Shown here piece after piece: positions 9,135 to 18,715 of a stretch of 64,000 nt of DNA; within the stretch, counting starts at the first letter, position 1; every line of letters begins with the position of its first letter. Below the pieces are notes generated by a model. That model was not told the DNA's origin, did no database searches, and was given only the letters and a program-made list of their open reading frames with translations. The DNA is taken from assembly GCF_030548205.1 (NCBI RefSeq), contig NZ_JAUORV010000001.1, forward strand, positions 310,001 through 374,000. The letters run 5' to 3'. A program made the translations under genes and the position numbers. Origin of the DNA: Aliiglaciecola sp. 3_MG-2023. GTDB lineage: Bacteria > Pseudomonadota > Gammaproteobacteria > Enterobacterales > Alteromonadaceae.

Positions 9135-10992
9135 GAATCACGATATCCTTAATTAATTCAATCTGAGCCTCTACTTTTGTCATTTCTAAATCGATTGATT
9201 GCTGTTTTTCAAGCATAATGGCTCGTTCTGACTCCAATTCTCGCGTATGTTTAGTGAGCGCAATTATTTGTTGCTTTTTCAAGGAACTCTGAACTATTTC
9301 ATTTTCAAGTTTTTGTTTGGTATCTGCTAATGATTTACTTAGAGTATCTGAACTAGCCAACAATTGCACTTTAGTCTCCGAGGCCTTTTCCAATTCATTT
9401 TTAAATTTCTCGACCTCTGTTTTTATTGCTTCCATTTGTAACGAACTATCGTTTTTATCATTTTCCAATTTATCAACAACTTCCGTTTTTTCTTTTAATT
9501 GAGTTTCAGCATCGAGCTTATATTTTTGAAAGGAATCAGTTTGAGTTTTTGTTTGTAATTTTAGAGAAGCCACTTCTTCTAGTAAAGTTTGCTCCCTTTG
9601 TTTTAGTGAAGCATGCTTTTCTTCTAATTTATTAACTTGTTGTTGCCCTTCTTCAAACTGAATTTTTAATAAATCAACCTGTTTATTAACGTTGGCTAAA
9701 TCTGCTTGCAATTTCGCTAAAGCTTGTTGCTTCTGTGTAGTGATTTGTTCTTGCTCTTTTAGTTGGTATTGCAATGTACTCTGGCTTACCTCGAGCTTTT
9801 TATTTTGTTTTTGTTTTTCGACTAACTGATTTTTTACTGATTCTAACTGTTTATTAGCTTCGATTAAATCTGCTTGCAATTTCGCTAAAGCTTGATGATT
9901 CTGTGTAGCAATTTGGTCTTGCTCTTTTAGTTGGTGTTGCAACGTACTCTGGCTTTCCTCGAGCTTTTTATTTTGTTTTTGTTTTTCGACTAACTGATTT
10001 TTTACTGATTCTAACTGTTTATTAACTTCGGTTAATTCTGCTTGCAATTTCGCTAAAGCTTGATGCTTCTGTGTAGCAATTTGGTCTTGCTCTTTTAGTT
10101 TAGTTAGTGTTACTTCATTGCTCTGGGTTAAATTTGTCAATTGTAGCCGCAATTGGTCAACTAACGTGGCATTCTCAGTCAGCTGTTTTTCTTTTTGCTC
10201 ATTCAATCCTACAAGTTCTTCAATCTTGCTCGATTGTTGTTTAATCGTGATGTCTGATTGTTCTAACGCTGTTTGTGTTTTACTACAACGTTCATTCAGT
10301 TCAGCATTGTTACGTTTTATTTTCTTTAACTCTTCCTGAGTAGCTTTATTTTTTTTAGCTATGCGCTGTTGTTGATAAAAATGTTCAACAAAAGGCTGAT
10401 GTTCGTCATCTGTTAATCTGAGTGCAAAATCTCTTTCACCTAAAAGATCCATCAATTTATCTGTGTTAATACTATTTTCATATAGAATTTCGGAGCTTGA
10501 CCTAACAACAACCCATTCAAAAAAGTTTAATACTTCATTTGAGCAAGCTTCTATAAGCATTGCCTCTGCGCCCAGCACGTCTAATACCAGTATATTGTCT
10601 TGCTCTGGATCAAATTCTCCTAAATTTAAAATAAACTCATTAATACCCAGTGCCTGCACTGTTTTTTGTTCGCTTTTTTTTAAATTAGCAAAATGGTTAG
10701 CTAGATTGCTTGCAGGTAAGAGTGAATTAAATCTTGGGTTATCAAAATAATATACGCTTGTATTACCTGATTTAGGCCCAATCCAATGGTTTTCTACTTG
10801 CAAGTTATCCGCTCGTTTTGCTTTATTATTGAGTTTTTTGAATAATACTGCATCCGCTTCAACTGCAACCACACGATTAAAAGGGAAAGTTTGGTAAAGT
10901 CCAACTTCCTGACCAACACCAGCACCAATATGAACAACTGTGCCCATTGATTTACTAGAGTGAGCTAAAAGATTAGGTAGAAAAGCTAGCAT
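9118..10992 (-). CDS. FkbM-like methyltransferase fused to a long repeated coiled coil
   Basis: A 624-residue protein. Residues 17-200 resemble an FkbM-type SAM-dependent methyltransferase: HIGAGVGQE at 21-29, VVAVEAD at 41-47, and LVLDVLGAEA near 130. Residues of about 205-610 are almost pure coiled coil, rich in K, E and Q and free of prolines. Within this, about 298-465 comprises three tandem 56-residue units beginning LKEQ(D/E)QI. 56 residues is exactly eight heptads, so the repeats keep register. The layout (methyltransferase then coiled coil, next to an ABC polysaccharide exporter) recalls WbdD, the chain terminator and molecular ruler of E. coli O9a, although no kinase domain is seen here. 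It is cotranscribed with the sulfotransferase and the GT-B gene. Confidence 0.82.
   Translation of the reverse strand: MLAFLPNLLAHSSKSMGTVVHIGAGVGQEVGLYQTFPFNRVVAVEADAVLFKKLNNKAKRADNLQVENHWIGPKSGNTSVYYFDNPRFNSLLPASNLANHFANLKKSEQKTVQALGINEFILNLGEFDPEQDNILVLDVLGAEAMLIEACSNEVLNFFEWVVVRSSSEILYENSINTDKLMDLLGERDFALRLTDDEHQPFVEHFYQQQRIAKKNKATQEELKKIKRNNAELNERCSKTQTALEQSDITIKQQSSKIEELVGLNEQKEKQLTENATLVDQLRLQLTNLTQSNEVTLTKLKEQDQIATQKHQALAKLQAELTEVNKQLESVKNQLVEKQKQNKKLEESQSTLQHQLKEQDQIATQNHQALAKLQADLIEANKQLESVKNQLVEKQKQNKKLEVSQSTLQYQLKEQEQITTQKQQALAKLQADLANVNKQVDLLKIQFEEGQQQVNKLEEKHASLKQREQTLLEEVASLKLQTKTQTDSFQKYKLDAETQLKEKTEVVDKLENDKNDSSLQMEAIKTEVEKFKNELEKASETKVQLLASSDTLSKSLADTKQKLENEIVQSSLKKQQIIALTKHTRELESERAIMLEKQQSIDLEMTKVEAQIELIKDIVIREKAF
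9598..10101 (-). repeat. Three tandem 168-bp in-frame repeats encoding 8-heptad coiled-coil units
   Basis: The motif ttcgctaaagcttg recurs at 9713, 9881 and 10049, exactly 168 bp apart, and long flanking stretches are near-identical between the second and third copies (plus-strand order). Each unit encodes 56 residues. The copy nearest the C-terminus is the most diverged. Such repeats can expand or contract by recombination without changing reading frame or heptad register. Confidence 0.92.
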
Positions 10993-11014
10993 TTGATTAT
11001 CCTATTATCCAACT

Positions 11015-12253
11015 TTAATGATTTACCAGCCAATTCATCAGCGGCTCGAACATTAATTTCTTGTATGACAAAATATCGCTGTCTTGCATAGTTTGTTCAA
11101 CTATAGAGTCTTGTATAGTTAAACCTGCGCTTATTTCATAGCTTACTCCCAAACGCTGAGCTTCGCGGGTGAGCCAACACGAACCCCCAATGATAAGTGG
11201 AACATTAAAATAAGCCAACATCCAAAGCAACCCAGAACTCTTATTTTGATAAACTTGTGTATCATAAGTACACACAGCCATTTTGATACGCCGCATAACG
11301 TGCGCCATTTCTAGGTTTGACAAAAAACCATGGTGTAATATCAAACGTGGTTCTTTTTTGGTCCAATTTCGCAGTTTTTTTAAAGTGTCATTAAGCTCAG
11401 GGTATTCCCATGCCAATGTATATTGGATTAAAAAGTGAGTGTTTTCGGGGGTATTTGCAAGACTACGTGTCAGCAACTCAGGTAAACGATTAAAACCTTT
11501 GTCTTCTTTCGCATCTCCCAAGTATAGTAACACCGTATTTTCTGGCAGTACCAACGTACTGGATTGAGTTAAATTAGGCTGAATAGCACTCCAATCCATT
11601 AAATAACATGGATGAGTACGGATAATACTGCAGTCCAACAATTCTTGATATGTCTGAGAAAGTTCATATTCACTGCAATACAAATTAAGATTTTTCACTG
11701 ACATCAAGCCTTGAAAACCTAATCGATACCACATTTTTTTGCAGGATGAACTCGAACCACTTATTGGGCTATACATAGCGCAACAAACTAATTTCAATTT
11801 AGGATTTTCTACTTGTGCTCGATGTAGGCTTATCGCTAAATTTAACGCCCATGCATGCTCCCAGTTTAAACAGGGAAAAAATAAAAGGTGATTTTCCCCA
11901 CTTATATTTATCTGATCACATGCATTTAAAAGTGCAATTTCGTACTCGCTGCAAAGTTTGCGTACATACCTTTGTATGCCCGCTGGCCCAAGCACAGCCC
12001 CATCATGAAAGTGTTTATAGAATAACGTTTCAAAAAACAAGTTTACTGTTATACCTGCATTTTCAAGTTTAACTTTTAAATTGTGATCAAGAAGTTGATG
12101 ACTATAGGCAGTAACACTTACATTATTTTCATCAGCAATTAGACCTTGGTTCTGAAACTGGCAAAAAGATTCAGCCAAAGCGGCATGATGCCCCCCTGCT
12201 TCCATCAGTCCTGGGTCGACTACCCATATCGATAGGGGTTTTATAGGTGACAA
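11015..12253 (-). CDS. GT-B (GT4-like) glycosyltransferase
   Basis: A 412-residue protein opening with IWVVDPGLMEAGGHHAALAESF, an N-terminal Rossmann strand and a GGHH loop as in GT-B enzymes. The C-terminal half has VLLYLGDAKEDKGFNRLPELL (about 238-258). Further on it has LILHHGFLSN and a cluster of the EX7E region type around YQNKSSGLLWMLAYFNVPLI (about 338-357). It starts with TTG, preceded by AGAAG. It lies 12 bp after the large coiled-coil gene and 22 bp before the FkbM/coiled-coil gene, so the three probably form one transcript. The nucleotide-sugar donor is unknown. Rhamnose is possible given the rml genes. Confidence 0.75.
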   Translation of the reverse strand: MSPIKPLSIWVVDPGLMEAGGHHAALAESFCQFQNQGLIADENNVSVTAYSHQLLDHNLKVKLENAGITVNLFFETLFYKHFHDGAVLGPAGIQRYVRKLCSEYEIALLNACDQINISGENHLLFFPCLNWEHAWALNLAISLHRAQVENPKLKLVCCAMYSPISGSSSSCKKMWYRLGFQGLMSVKNLNLYCSEYELSQTYQELLDCSIIRTHPCYLMDWSAIQPNLTQSSTLVLPENTVLLYLGDAKEDKGFNRLPELLTRSLANTPENTHFLIQYTLAWEYPELNDTLKKLRNWTKKEPRLILHHGFLSNLEMAHVMRRIKMAVCTYDTQVYQNKSSGLLWMLAYFNVPLIIGGSCWLTREAQRLGVSYEISAGLTIQDSIVEQTMQDSDILSYKKLMFEPLMNWLVNH

Positions 12254-12265
12254 ATCAGACTTCTA

Positions 12266-15094
12266 TTATTCACTAACCCAGCTTATCCAATTTATCTGCG
12301 CTTGGTCATCAAAATCTTGAATTGTTTCGATTAGGGCAGGCAGAGCACCGATAAATCCTTGTAATAAAGCACGATGTTCAATCTCGAGGGTTTCATCTGA
12401 AATAAGCATTTCTACTTCACTGAGGTCAAACAAAACGCGAGGCCCATATTCATCTTCAGCGAAATAGTCACTATTTGCCAAAGGAACGAGTTCATCTCCT
12501 GTACGTAATTCCAACGCCACCTTTGCATCACCATTTTCAAAGTTAATCTCTTCTGCTCTTACCTTTAACTTTAATTTAGTGTCATCATCCACTGTATAGT
12601 CAAATACCAGGTGTTGATAACCACCTAAATCAACAAACTCAGCAAATTGAAATTTATCTTCAAGATGTTTTTCTTCTTTTTCTTCTATTTGTTCGTTCTC
12701 GTTTACTAGTTCGGCACCGGCGAACCCATTTACTTGTTGGAGCAATAATCCAATGCTATTCCAATCTACTTTTTCACTAAGCAAAACTGAACCTTGGTGC
12801 AAAGTTGCCTGAATAAAATTGCTTAGATTTTTTATTAAGTGGCTAATCAGTTGCTTGTCTTGCATCGAGGTTTTATCTGCCGCCGAGATTTCCAAAGAGT
12901 CACTATGTAAATTGATATTTGCCAGGAATTTATAGCCAAAATCATCTTTAAGTTCTGGCGGCCAAGCTTGTAGCGGTGAAAAGCCGGAAGGTAACTCACG
13001 CAATTCAAGGATGATCTGATCCGTAGAAAAATTTTCATCACTATTGCCAATAGCGGCAAATTTCACTTCGAATTCTGGAAAATATTGATCATTTATTAAG
13101 AAATTTTCAAATTTAAACCATAAATGTTCATATCCTTCTCCATGAAACTCCTCTAGCAGTGAAATTCCATCAAAACTCAACCACTCTGGAAGCGACTCTA
13201 TTTGGCTTTTGAGTTCGATTGCATTCAAACGCCAATCCCGTAACTCACTCTCTTCCATATCTTTACTGATGATAAGGTCACCTTTTTGCAAAGCTTCATA
13301 GATTAGAGAACCAATGCTTAAAATGGCCAATCTATCACTAGCACGTAAACTTTGGTCTACTTTCTGCTGGCGTGCTGACTGACTTTCGCTCGGGTTAGGA
13401 ACATATGTAATATAATGGCCATATTCATCATTTAATTCATCAATCCACTGCAATTCAAGGCTATTATCTAGCGGTCTAAACTCAATGCCAGGTCGGCCAT
13501 CAACCTCTAACAATTTACAATATACTGACTCAAAAAACCTGCCATCCGCAATAGCTACTTGACTTAATTTGAGCTGAATATCACGGTAACCATCAGTGTT
13601 GTAACCCGCTAATATCTCTGCTGTTTTTACCGCACATTTTTCATATACTTTTTGCACAGGTTTATTGCCAAGTTCACTATTTAACATTGAAGACGAATCC
13701 TTTTCTTGTAATTTTTGGTAATAATATTCAAGTTCTTCTTGAAGCTGATGAATCTGCATCGTAGTCAGACTTTTCTCAACTTCGAGATCACGAATTTTGT
13801 CAACATAAACATTTTGTTCGGTTAATACCTGATTTTTGTAAGCTAAAAATTGTTCTTGTATTTTTGAATGCTTTGAACAAGTAAACTCTAATTCTTCTTG
13901 CAATTGACCAATTTGTAGCAACATTAATTCTGAACCATTCGAAGCTTGCTCCAATTGATTTTCTAATTGGATACATTTCTGATTGGTGTCAGTAAATGTT
14001 TCTATACTCTGTTTTAGTTCTTTTTGAAGTTTAGAAACTAGCTGTTTTTGAACCTCTGTTTCAGATCTAGTTTCAACAAGTTTACGTTCTAATTGATGAA
14101 TTTTTTGAGTATTGAGTTTCGACTGCTCATATTTCAACTCCAACTCCTCTTGAAGCTGATTAATAAGCAACATTTGAAGACCTGACTCTTCACTCCCTTC
14201 TTTAATCTGTGATTTTAACTTATCTTTTTCATCATAAAGATCAGAAAGTTTTTGAGATAAAATTTCACAATTAGTTTTTAAGCTTTCTTGTTCCTGGAGC
14301 AAATCTGAGTACTGCTTTTTATCATATTGTATTTTTGATTCTAGCCTAGCTATATCTTCTAAATGTTTTTTAACCGATTGAGTTAAATTATGTGCAACTA
14401 TTTGATGCTCTTCAATAACATCCAAAGCAAATGCGGAAAGCTCTGACACTTCTCCCCCCCCACTAACTTTAAATTTTCCAAAGACTGGCAGATCACTTCG
14501 AATCTCATCATAATAATCAAATAAATCATCTTGTTCTTGCAACAGCAATTTAGCTGCTAATAGCCTGTCTTGGGGCACAAACAGTTGTTTGTGTTTAATC
14601 TGCATTTGAGTTTTTACAAAAGCAGAGATTGCAGACTGTGACTCATTGCTATTTTCGAATACATCTTGGCAGCTCACCAACAAACAACTTGTTTTATATT
14701 TACGATATATTTTAAAAGCACTTTGTACTTCTTGTTTCCAAGTTTCCGACGCAGCTAAACATTCCTCTGCAGTCATCAATTTTTCAGCTAAAGCATGAGC
14801 GACAGATAGGTCAGGCTCACAATAAAACACTAAAGATTTAACTGATCCGTTTTGCATCAGAGTATTTAGATAAGACAAACAACTGGGCAAATACACTACC
14901 TGGGGCTTTTTAGAATCAATCTTTTGAATAACTTCTCGAACTTTTTTAGTCAAAACCTTTTTATTATTTATTGAACCAAGAGATTCCAATTTTGACTGGA
15001 TTTCTGCTGAAACAACTTGAAAAGGAATCTCCATAGCATCAATGTATTCCATCCAATTACTGTGAGATATTCCAGTTACTACCAAAAGTTTCAT
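12266..15094 (-). CDS. Large coiled-coil protein of the polysaccharide locus, unknown function
   Basis: I do not recognise a family for this 942-residue protein. Residues 1-210 form an alpha/beta domain with no obvious catalytic motif. About 235-480 is a long coiled coil with repeated LQEELE-type heptads (QLQEELELK, QLQEELEFT, QLQEELEYY). The C-terminal half seems to hold three diverged copies of a beta-rich module. They start GYRDIQLKL (about 500), GYEHLWFKF (about 652) and GYQHLVFDY (about 823), each followed by charged strands. There is no signal peptide or membrane segment, so it is probably cytoplasmic. The ATG has a good GGAG site. It heads the sub-operon with the GT-B, methyltransferase and sulfotransferase genes and may be a scaffold or length-control partner. 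Confidence 0.8.
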   Translation of the reverse strand: MKLLVVTGISHSNWMEYIDAMEIPFQVVSAEIQSKLESLGSINNKKVLTKKVREVIQKIDSKKPQVVYLPSCLSYLNTLMQNGSVKSLVFYCEPDLSVAHALAEKLMTAEECLAASETWKQEVQSAFKIYRKYKTSCLLVSCQDVFENSNESQSAISAFVKTQMQIKHKQLFVPQDRLLAAKLLLQEQDDLFDYYDEIRSDLPVFGKFKVSGGGEVSELSAFALDVIEEHQIVAHNLTQSVKKHLEDIARLESKIQYDKKQYSDLLQEQESLKTNCEILSQKLSDLYDEKDKLKSQIKEGSEESGLQMLLINQLQEELELKYEQSKLNTQKIHQLERKLVETRSETEVQKQLVSKLQKELKQSIETFTDTNQKCIQLENQLEQASNGSELMLLQIGQLQEELEFTCSKHSKIQEQFLAYKNQVLTEQNVYVDKIRDLEVEKSLTTMQIHQLQEELEYYYQKLQEKDSSSMLNSELGNKPVQKVYEKCAVKTAEILAGYNTDGYRDIQLKLSQVAIADGRFFESVYCKLLEVDGRPGIEFRPLDNSLELQWIDELNDEYGHYITYVPNPSESQSARQQKVDQSLRASDRLAILSIGSLIYEALQKGDLIISKDMEESELRDWRLNAIELKSQIESLPEWLSFDGISLLEEFHGEGYEHLWFKFENFLINDQYFPEFEVKFAAIGNSDENFSTDQIILELRELPSGFSPLQAWPPELKDDFGYKFLANINLHSDSLEISAADKTSMQDKQLISHLIKNLSNFIQATLHQGSVLLSEKVDWNSIGLLLQQVNGFAGAELVNENEQIEEKEEKHLEDKFQFAEFVDLGGYQHLVFDYTVDDDTKLKLKVRAEEINFENGDAKVALELRTGDELVPLANSDYFAEDEYGPRVLFDLSEVEMLISDETLEIEHRALLQGFIGALPALIETIQDFDDQAQINWISWVSE

Positions 15095-15260
15095 TTATGC
15101 TCCAATTTTCTCAATGTCTACCTTATTAGATGTAAATATATTTGAGAATGTTATGTAAATTAGTATTTATCCAAAAATAAAAATCGGATTCTACAGTGTT
15201 ATGTGACTTTTTAGCAACGGCAAAGCTAAGTAGATGCTCTATTACTATACTTGCGAGATA
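15095..15260 (-). promoter_or_regulatory. Gap between rmlB and the coiled-coil gene, probable internal promoter
   Basis: This is 166 bp of AT-rich sequence, the largest gap between 7.1 and 23.7 kb. The packed overlapping style of the kps-rml block ends here, so a second transcription start for the downstream block is plausible. I saw no convincing -35/-10 pair or terminator hairpin. Confidence 0.25.
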
Positions 15261-16346
15261 TCACTTTAATAGAGGTTCCCACCAACTTTCATTTTCTAAA
15301 TACCACTCAATAGTTTTCGTAATGCCAGTCTCAAAAAATTCAACAGGTTGATACTTCAGTTCATTATTCGTCTTAGTTGCATCAATGGCATAACGTCTAT
15401 CATGCCCTGCTCTATCGGTAACGTACGTTATTAACGCTTCGGCATTGCCTTCAACAGCTTTAGTTGCCAAAGGATACTTTACTATTAAATCAGGCTTATT
15501 GGCGAATGCCTGGTTCATCTTGTTGCACACTAGTTTAACTATATCGATATTCGCCCATTCGTTGTGACCGCCAATATTGTAATTTTCACCAATATGGCCG
15601 TTTTTGAGTACTAGCTCAATTCCCCGAGCATGATCTTCAACGTAAAGCCAATCTCGTATTTGCTGGCCATCACCATAAACAGGCAAAGGTTTATTGTACA
15701 GAATATTTGTAATTATCAGCGGAATTAGCTTTTCTGGGAAATGGTATGGGCCATAGTTATTGGAACAGTTACTGGTAGTCACTTCTAAACCATAGGTATG
15801 ATGATAAGCTCGTACTAGATGATCACTGGCCGCCTTGCTGGCTGAATAAGGAGAATTAGGCGCATAAGCAGTATCTTCGGTAAATGCCGGATCATTTGGC
15901 TCTAAGCTACCATAGACTTCATCGGTACTCACATGATGGAACCTGTGGGGAATTGCTTCTTTGCCTTCATCTTTAGGAAGTTCAATCCATACTTTTTTAG
16001 CGGCTTTAAGCAGGCTATAAGTACCAATAATATTAGTTTCAATAAAGGCATCGGGGCCGGTAATTGAGCGGTCAACATGAGACTCAGCGGCAAAATGCAC
16101 AATAGTATCTACTTGGTATTCGACTAATAGTGATTCCACCAATGACGTGTCGCAAATATCACCTTTCACAAAGACGAATTTCTCATTGGATTCTACAGAT
16201 ACTAAGTTCGCTCGATTACCTGCGTAAGTCAGGGCATCTAACACTACCACTTTATCTTCTGGGTTATTCTGCATCCAATACAATACGAAATTTGCACCGA
16301 TAAATCCGGCTCCACCAGTGACAAGTAGGGTTTTATTTTTAGTCAT
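15261..16346 (-). CDS. rmlB: dTDP-glucose 4,6-dehydratase
   Basis: 361 residues, the usual length of RmlB. TGGAGFIGANF at 10-20 binds NAD. HFAAESHVDRSI is the family signature near residue 84. The catalytic pair lies in VSTDEVYGSL (the T-D-E triad) and YSASKAASDH (Tyr-x3-Lys). It converts dTDP-glucose to dTDP-4-keto-6-deoxyglucose, the second step to dTDP-L-rhamnose. It overlaps rmlD by 8 bp and is the last of four rml genes in the order A, C, D, B. Confidence 0.96.
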   Translation of the reverse strand: MTKNKTLLVTGGAGFIGANFVLYWMQNNPEDKVVVLDALTYAGNRANLVSVESNEKFVFVKGDICDTSLVESLLVEYQVDTIVHFAAESHVDRSITGPDAFIETNIIGTYSLLKAAKKVWIELPKDEGKEAIPHRFHHVSTDEVYGSLEPNDPAFTEDTAYAPNSPYSASKAASDHLVRAYHHTYGLEVTTSNCSNNYGPYHFPEKLIPLIITNILYNKPLPVYGDGQQIRDWLYVEDHARGIELVLKNGHIGENYNIGGHNEWANIDIVKLVCNKMNQAFANKPDLIVKYPLATKAVEGNAEALITYVTDRAGHDRRYAIDATKTNNELKYQPVEFFETGITKTIEWYLENESWWEPLLK

Positions 16347-17226
16347 TTTTCATATCTTTTAATTGTTTTTGAGTTGCTAATTGCTGAATCACAATCTCTA
16401 ATTCGTTACGCCAATGCTTAGGTTGAAGCCCATTAAATGCGTCTTTAAGGGTTGATTTATCCAATACACTGTAGCTGGGTCTTTTAGCTGGAGTGGGGTA
16501 GGCGGATGTGGGAATAGGCTTAACCGGTATGGGTTTCTCTAAAAGTCCATGCTTTATTGCCAACTCTTGAATCGCCAAGGCAAAATCGTACCAACTGCAT
16601 ACTCCTGAATCGGTGAAATGATGCACACCCGTTACCTTATGATTAACCGCATATAAACACGCATGAGCCAGTGCCTTGGCAGATGTAGGTGAACCAATTT
16701 GATCATCTATCACACCAAGTTCAGGCTTTTCTGCCATTAATCTGAGCATAGTTTTTACGAAGTTATTGCCGAACTGGGAATACACCCAGCTGGTTCGAAT
16801 AATACAACTCACTTCTGCAGCGTATTGTTGAATGGCCTTCTCACCCGCAGCTTTACTCGCTCCATAAGCACCAATAGGTGCATGTACTTCATCAACCTGA
16901 TAGGGAGAACCTTTATCACCAGAAAACACATAATCCGTTGAAACATGTACAAATGGCACTGCTTTTTGCTTTGCGACCTTTGCCAAATTCCCTACGGCGC
17001 TAGCATTAATTTCAAAGGCTTGCTGTTGTTCTGATTCAGCTTTATCTACTGCGGTATAAGCGGAAGCATTAATAATGCCTGCCACGTCATACTTGTTTAG
17101 GGTAGAGTTCAGTTTTTCAGGATCGGTGATATTAATATCGCTACGGCCTAAACAAACAACTTTGTCATTTAGTAGTTTTAATTCTTGGGCTAACTGGCCA
17201 GTTTTTCCGATTACAATTATTGTCAT
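16339..17226 (-). CDS. rmlD: dTDP-4-dehydrorhamnose reductase
   Basis: 295 residues, typical of RmlD. The N-terminal GKTGQLAQEL (7-16) binds NAD(P)H. INASAYTAVDKAE is the family signature, and VSTDYVFSG and YGASKAAGE carry the Thr/Tyr/Lys catalytic residues. It performs the last reduction to dTDP-L-rhamnose. It sits between rmlC (28 bp upstream) and rmlB (8-bp overlap), so the whole pathway is on one message. Confidence 0.96.
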   Translation of the reverse strand: MTIIVIGKTGQLAQELKLLNDKVVCLGRSDINITDPEKLNSTLNKYDVAGIINASAYTAVDKAESEQQQAFEINASAVGNLAKVAKQKAVPFVHVSTDYVFSGDKGSPYQVDEVHAPIGAYGASKAAGEKAIQQYAAEVSCIIRTSWVYSQFGNNFVKTMLRLMAEKPELGVIDDQIGSPTSAKALAHACLYAVNHKVTGVHHFTDSGVCSWYDFALAIQELAIKHGLLEKPIPVKPIPTSAYPTPAKRPSYSVLDKSTLKDAFNGLQPKHWRNELEIVIQQLATQKQLKDMKND

Positions 17227-17254
17227 TTAAATCTCGTATTGAATGCGCGATATA

Positions 17255-17803
17255 TTAATCGAAACTGGATGCAGATTCAAAATCTAAACCGGCTTCATCT
17301 TTTGCAGATAAGCTCGGTTTTATACCGTTTACCAAAGGCCAGTCAATACCAAGCATAGCATCGTTGTATCGTATAGAAACTTCTGACTCAGGGTGATAAT
17401 AATCAGTACAGCGATAAACAAACTCGGCAAATTCGGAAGTCACATAAAAACCATGAGCAAATCCGGCAGGCACCCACAATTGCTTTTTATTTTCTGCTGA
17501 CAGCAGAATGCCAAAACTCCGGCCAAAAGTAGGTGATGATTTGCGCATATCCACCGCTACATCGTACACTTCGCCGCTTATCACTCGCACCAGTTTTCCT
17601 TGAGTATGCTCTAGTTGATAATGTAAACCTCGAAGAATGCCATGCTTAGATTTACTATGATTATCTTGTACAAACTCTACGTCAGCTACATTTTCTTTGA
17701 ACCAGTCATCACGGAAAGTTTCCATAAAAAAACCACGTTCATCACCAAACACTTTAGGTTCGATAATTTTTACGTCAGGAATACTAGTCTCTACTACTTT
17801 CAT
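17255..17803 (-). CDS. rmlC: dTDP-4-dehydrorhamnose 3,5-epimerase
   Basis: 182 residues, the normal RmlC cupin length. DERGFFMETFR (about 22-32), the conserved DNHSKSKHGILRGLHYQ with the catalytic His near residue 60, and WVPAGFAHGFYV near 112 are all present. It epimerises C3 and C5 of the 4-keto sugar. Its ATG overlaps the rmlA stop codon by one base (TAATG), which indicates translational coupling. Confidence 0.96.
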   Translation of the reverse strand: MKVVETSIPDVKIIEPKVFGDERGFFMETFRDDWFKENVADVEFVQDNHSKSKHGILRGLHYQLEHTQGKLVRVISGEVYDVAVDMRKSSPTFGRSFGILLSAENKKQLWVPAGFAHGFYVTSEFAEFVYRCTDYYHPESEVSIRYNDAMLGIDWPLVNGIKPSLSAKDEAGLDFESASSFD

Positions 17804-18687
17804 TATGACTTCACTTTCTCAGTTAATAATTTAGATAGGTACTTGCCGTATCCGCTTTTAATAAGTGGTTTTGCTAACTTTTTAAGTTGCTCTGCATCAA
17901 TAAATCCTTTTCGGAAGGCAATTTCTTCCGGACAGCATATTTTTAACCCCTGGCGTTTTTCTATCGCGGCAATGAAATTTGACGCATCCAATAAGCTATC
18001 AATGGTGCCAGTATCTAGCCAGGCTGATCCTCGGCCCATTAACTCTACTCTTAAATTACCTTGTTCTAAGTATAAGTTATTGAGATCGGTTATCTCTAAT
18101 TCACCGCGATGGGAAGGCTTCACTTGTTTCGCTAACTCAACAACATGGTTATCATAGAAATACAAACCTGTTACTGCATAATTTGATTTGGGTTTTTGGG
18201 GTTTTTCTTCGATGGACAACGCCTTCCAGTCATCATCAAAATCCACTACCCCATATCGCTCGGGGTCGGTAACATGATAACCGAATACAGTTGCTCCTGA
18301 GGTTTGCTTATTCGCATTAGTCAAAGACAACGGTAAATCATGGCCATAATACAAATTATCTCCAAGGACCAGTGCACAATGATCATCACCAATGAATTCT
18401 TCACCTAATATAAACGCTTGTGCAAGGCCATCTGGAGACGGTTGTTCAACGTAACTAAAATTAACGCCCCAAGCTTCTCCTGTACCCAATAAAGACTGGA
18501 ACCGAGGCAACTCTAACGGTGTAGAGATAATAAGAATATCTTTAATCCCCGCCAACATTAAGGTTGAAATAGGATAGTAAATCATCGGTTTATCATACAC
18601 TGGCATCAATTGTTTACTGATAACAGATGTTAGGGGGTGGAGACGAGTTCCAGAGCCACCAGCTAAAACGATTCCTTTTCTATTCAT
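17803..18687 (-). CDS. rmlA: Glucose-1-phosphate thymidylyltransferase
   Basis: 294 residues, the standard RmlA size. [16 protein letters not shown] (5-20) is the nucleotide-binding loop and [15 protein letters not shown] follows with the catalytic Lys. [10 protein letters not shown] and the [10 protein letters not shown] segment are also conserved. It makes dTDP-glucose from dTTP and glucose-1-phosphate and is usually feedback-inhibited by dTDP-rhamnose. It follows the kpsE-like gene by 28 bp. Confidence 0.96.
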   Translation of the reverse strand: MNRKGIVLAGGSGTRLHPLTSVISKQLMPVYDKPMIYYPISTLMLAGIKDILIISTPLELPRFQSLLGTGEAWGVNFSYVEQPSPDGLAQAFILGEEFIGDDHCALVLGDNLYYGHDLPLSLTNANKQTSGATVFGYHVTDPERYGVVDFDDDWKALSIEEKPQKPKSNYAVTGLYFYDNHVVELAKQVKPSHRGELEITDLNNLYLEQGNLRVELMGRGSAWLDTGTIDSLLDASNFIAAIEKRQGLKICCPEEIAFRKGFIDAEQLKKLAKPLIKSGYGKYLSKLLTEKVKS

Positions 18688-18715
18688 AAATACTTTTATC
18701 CGTTTTTTAATTATT

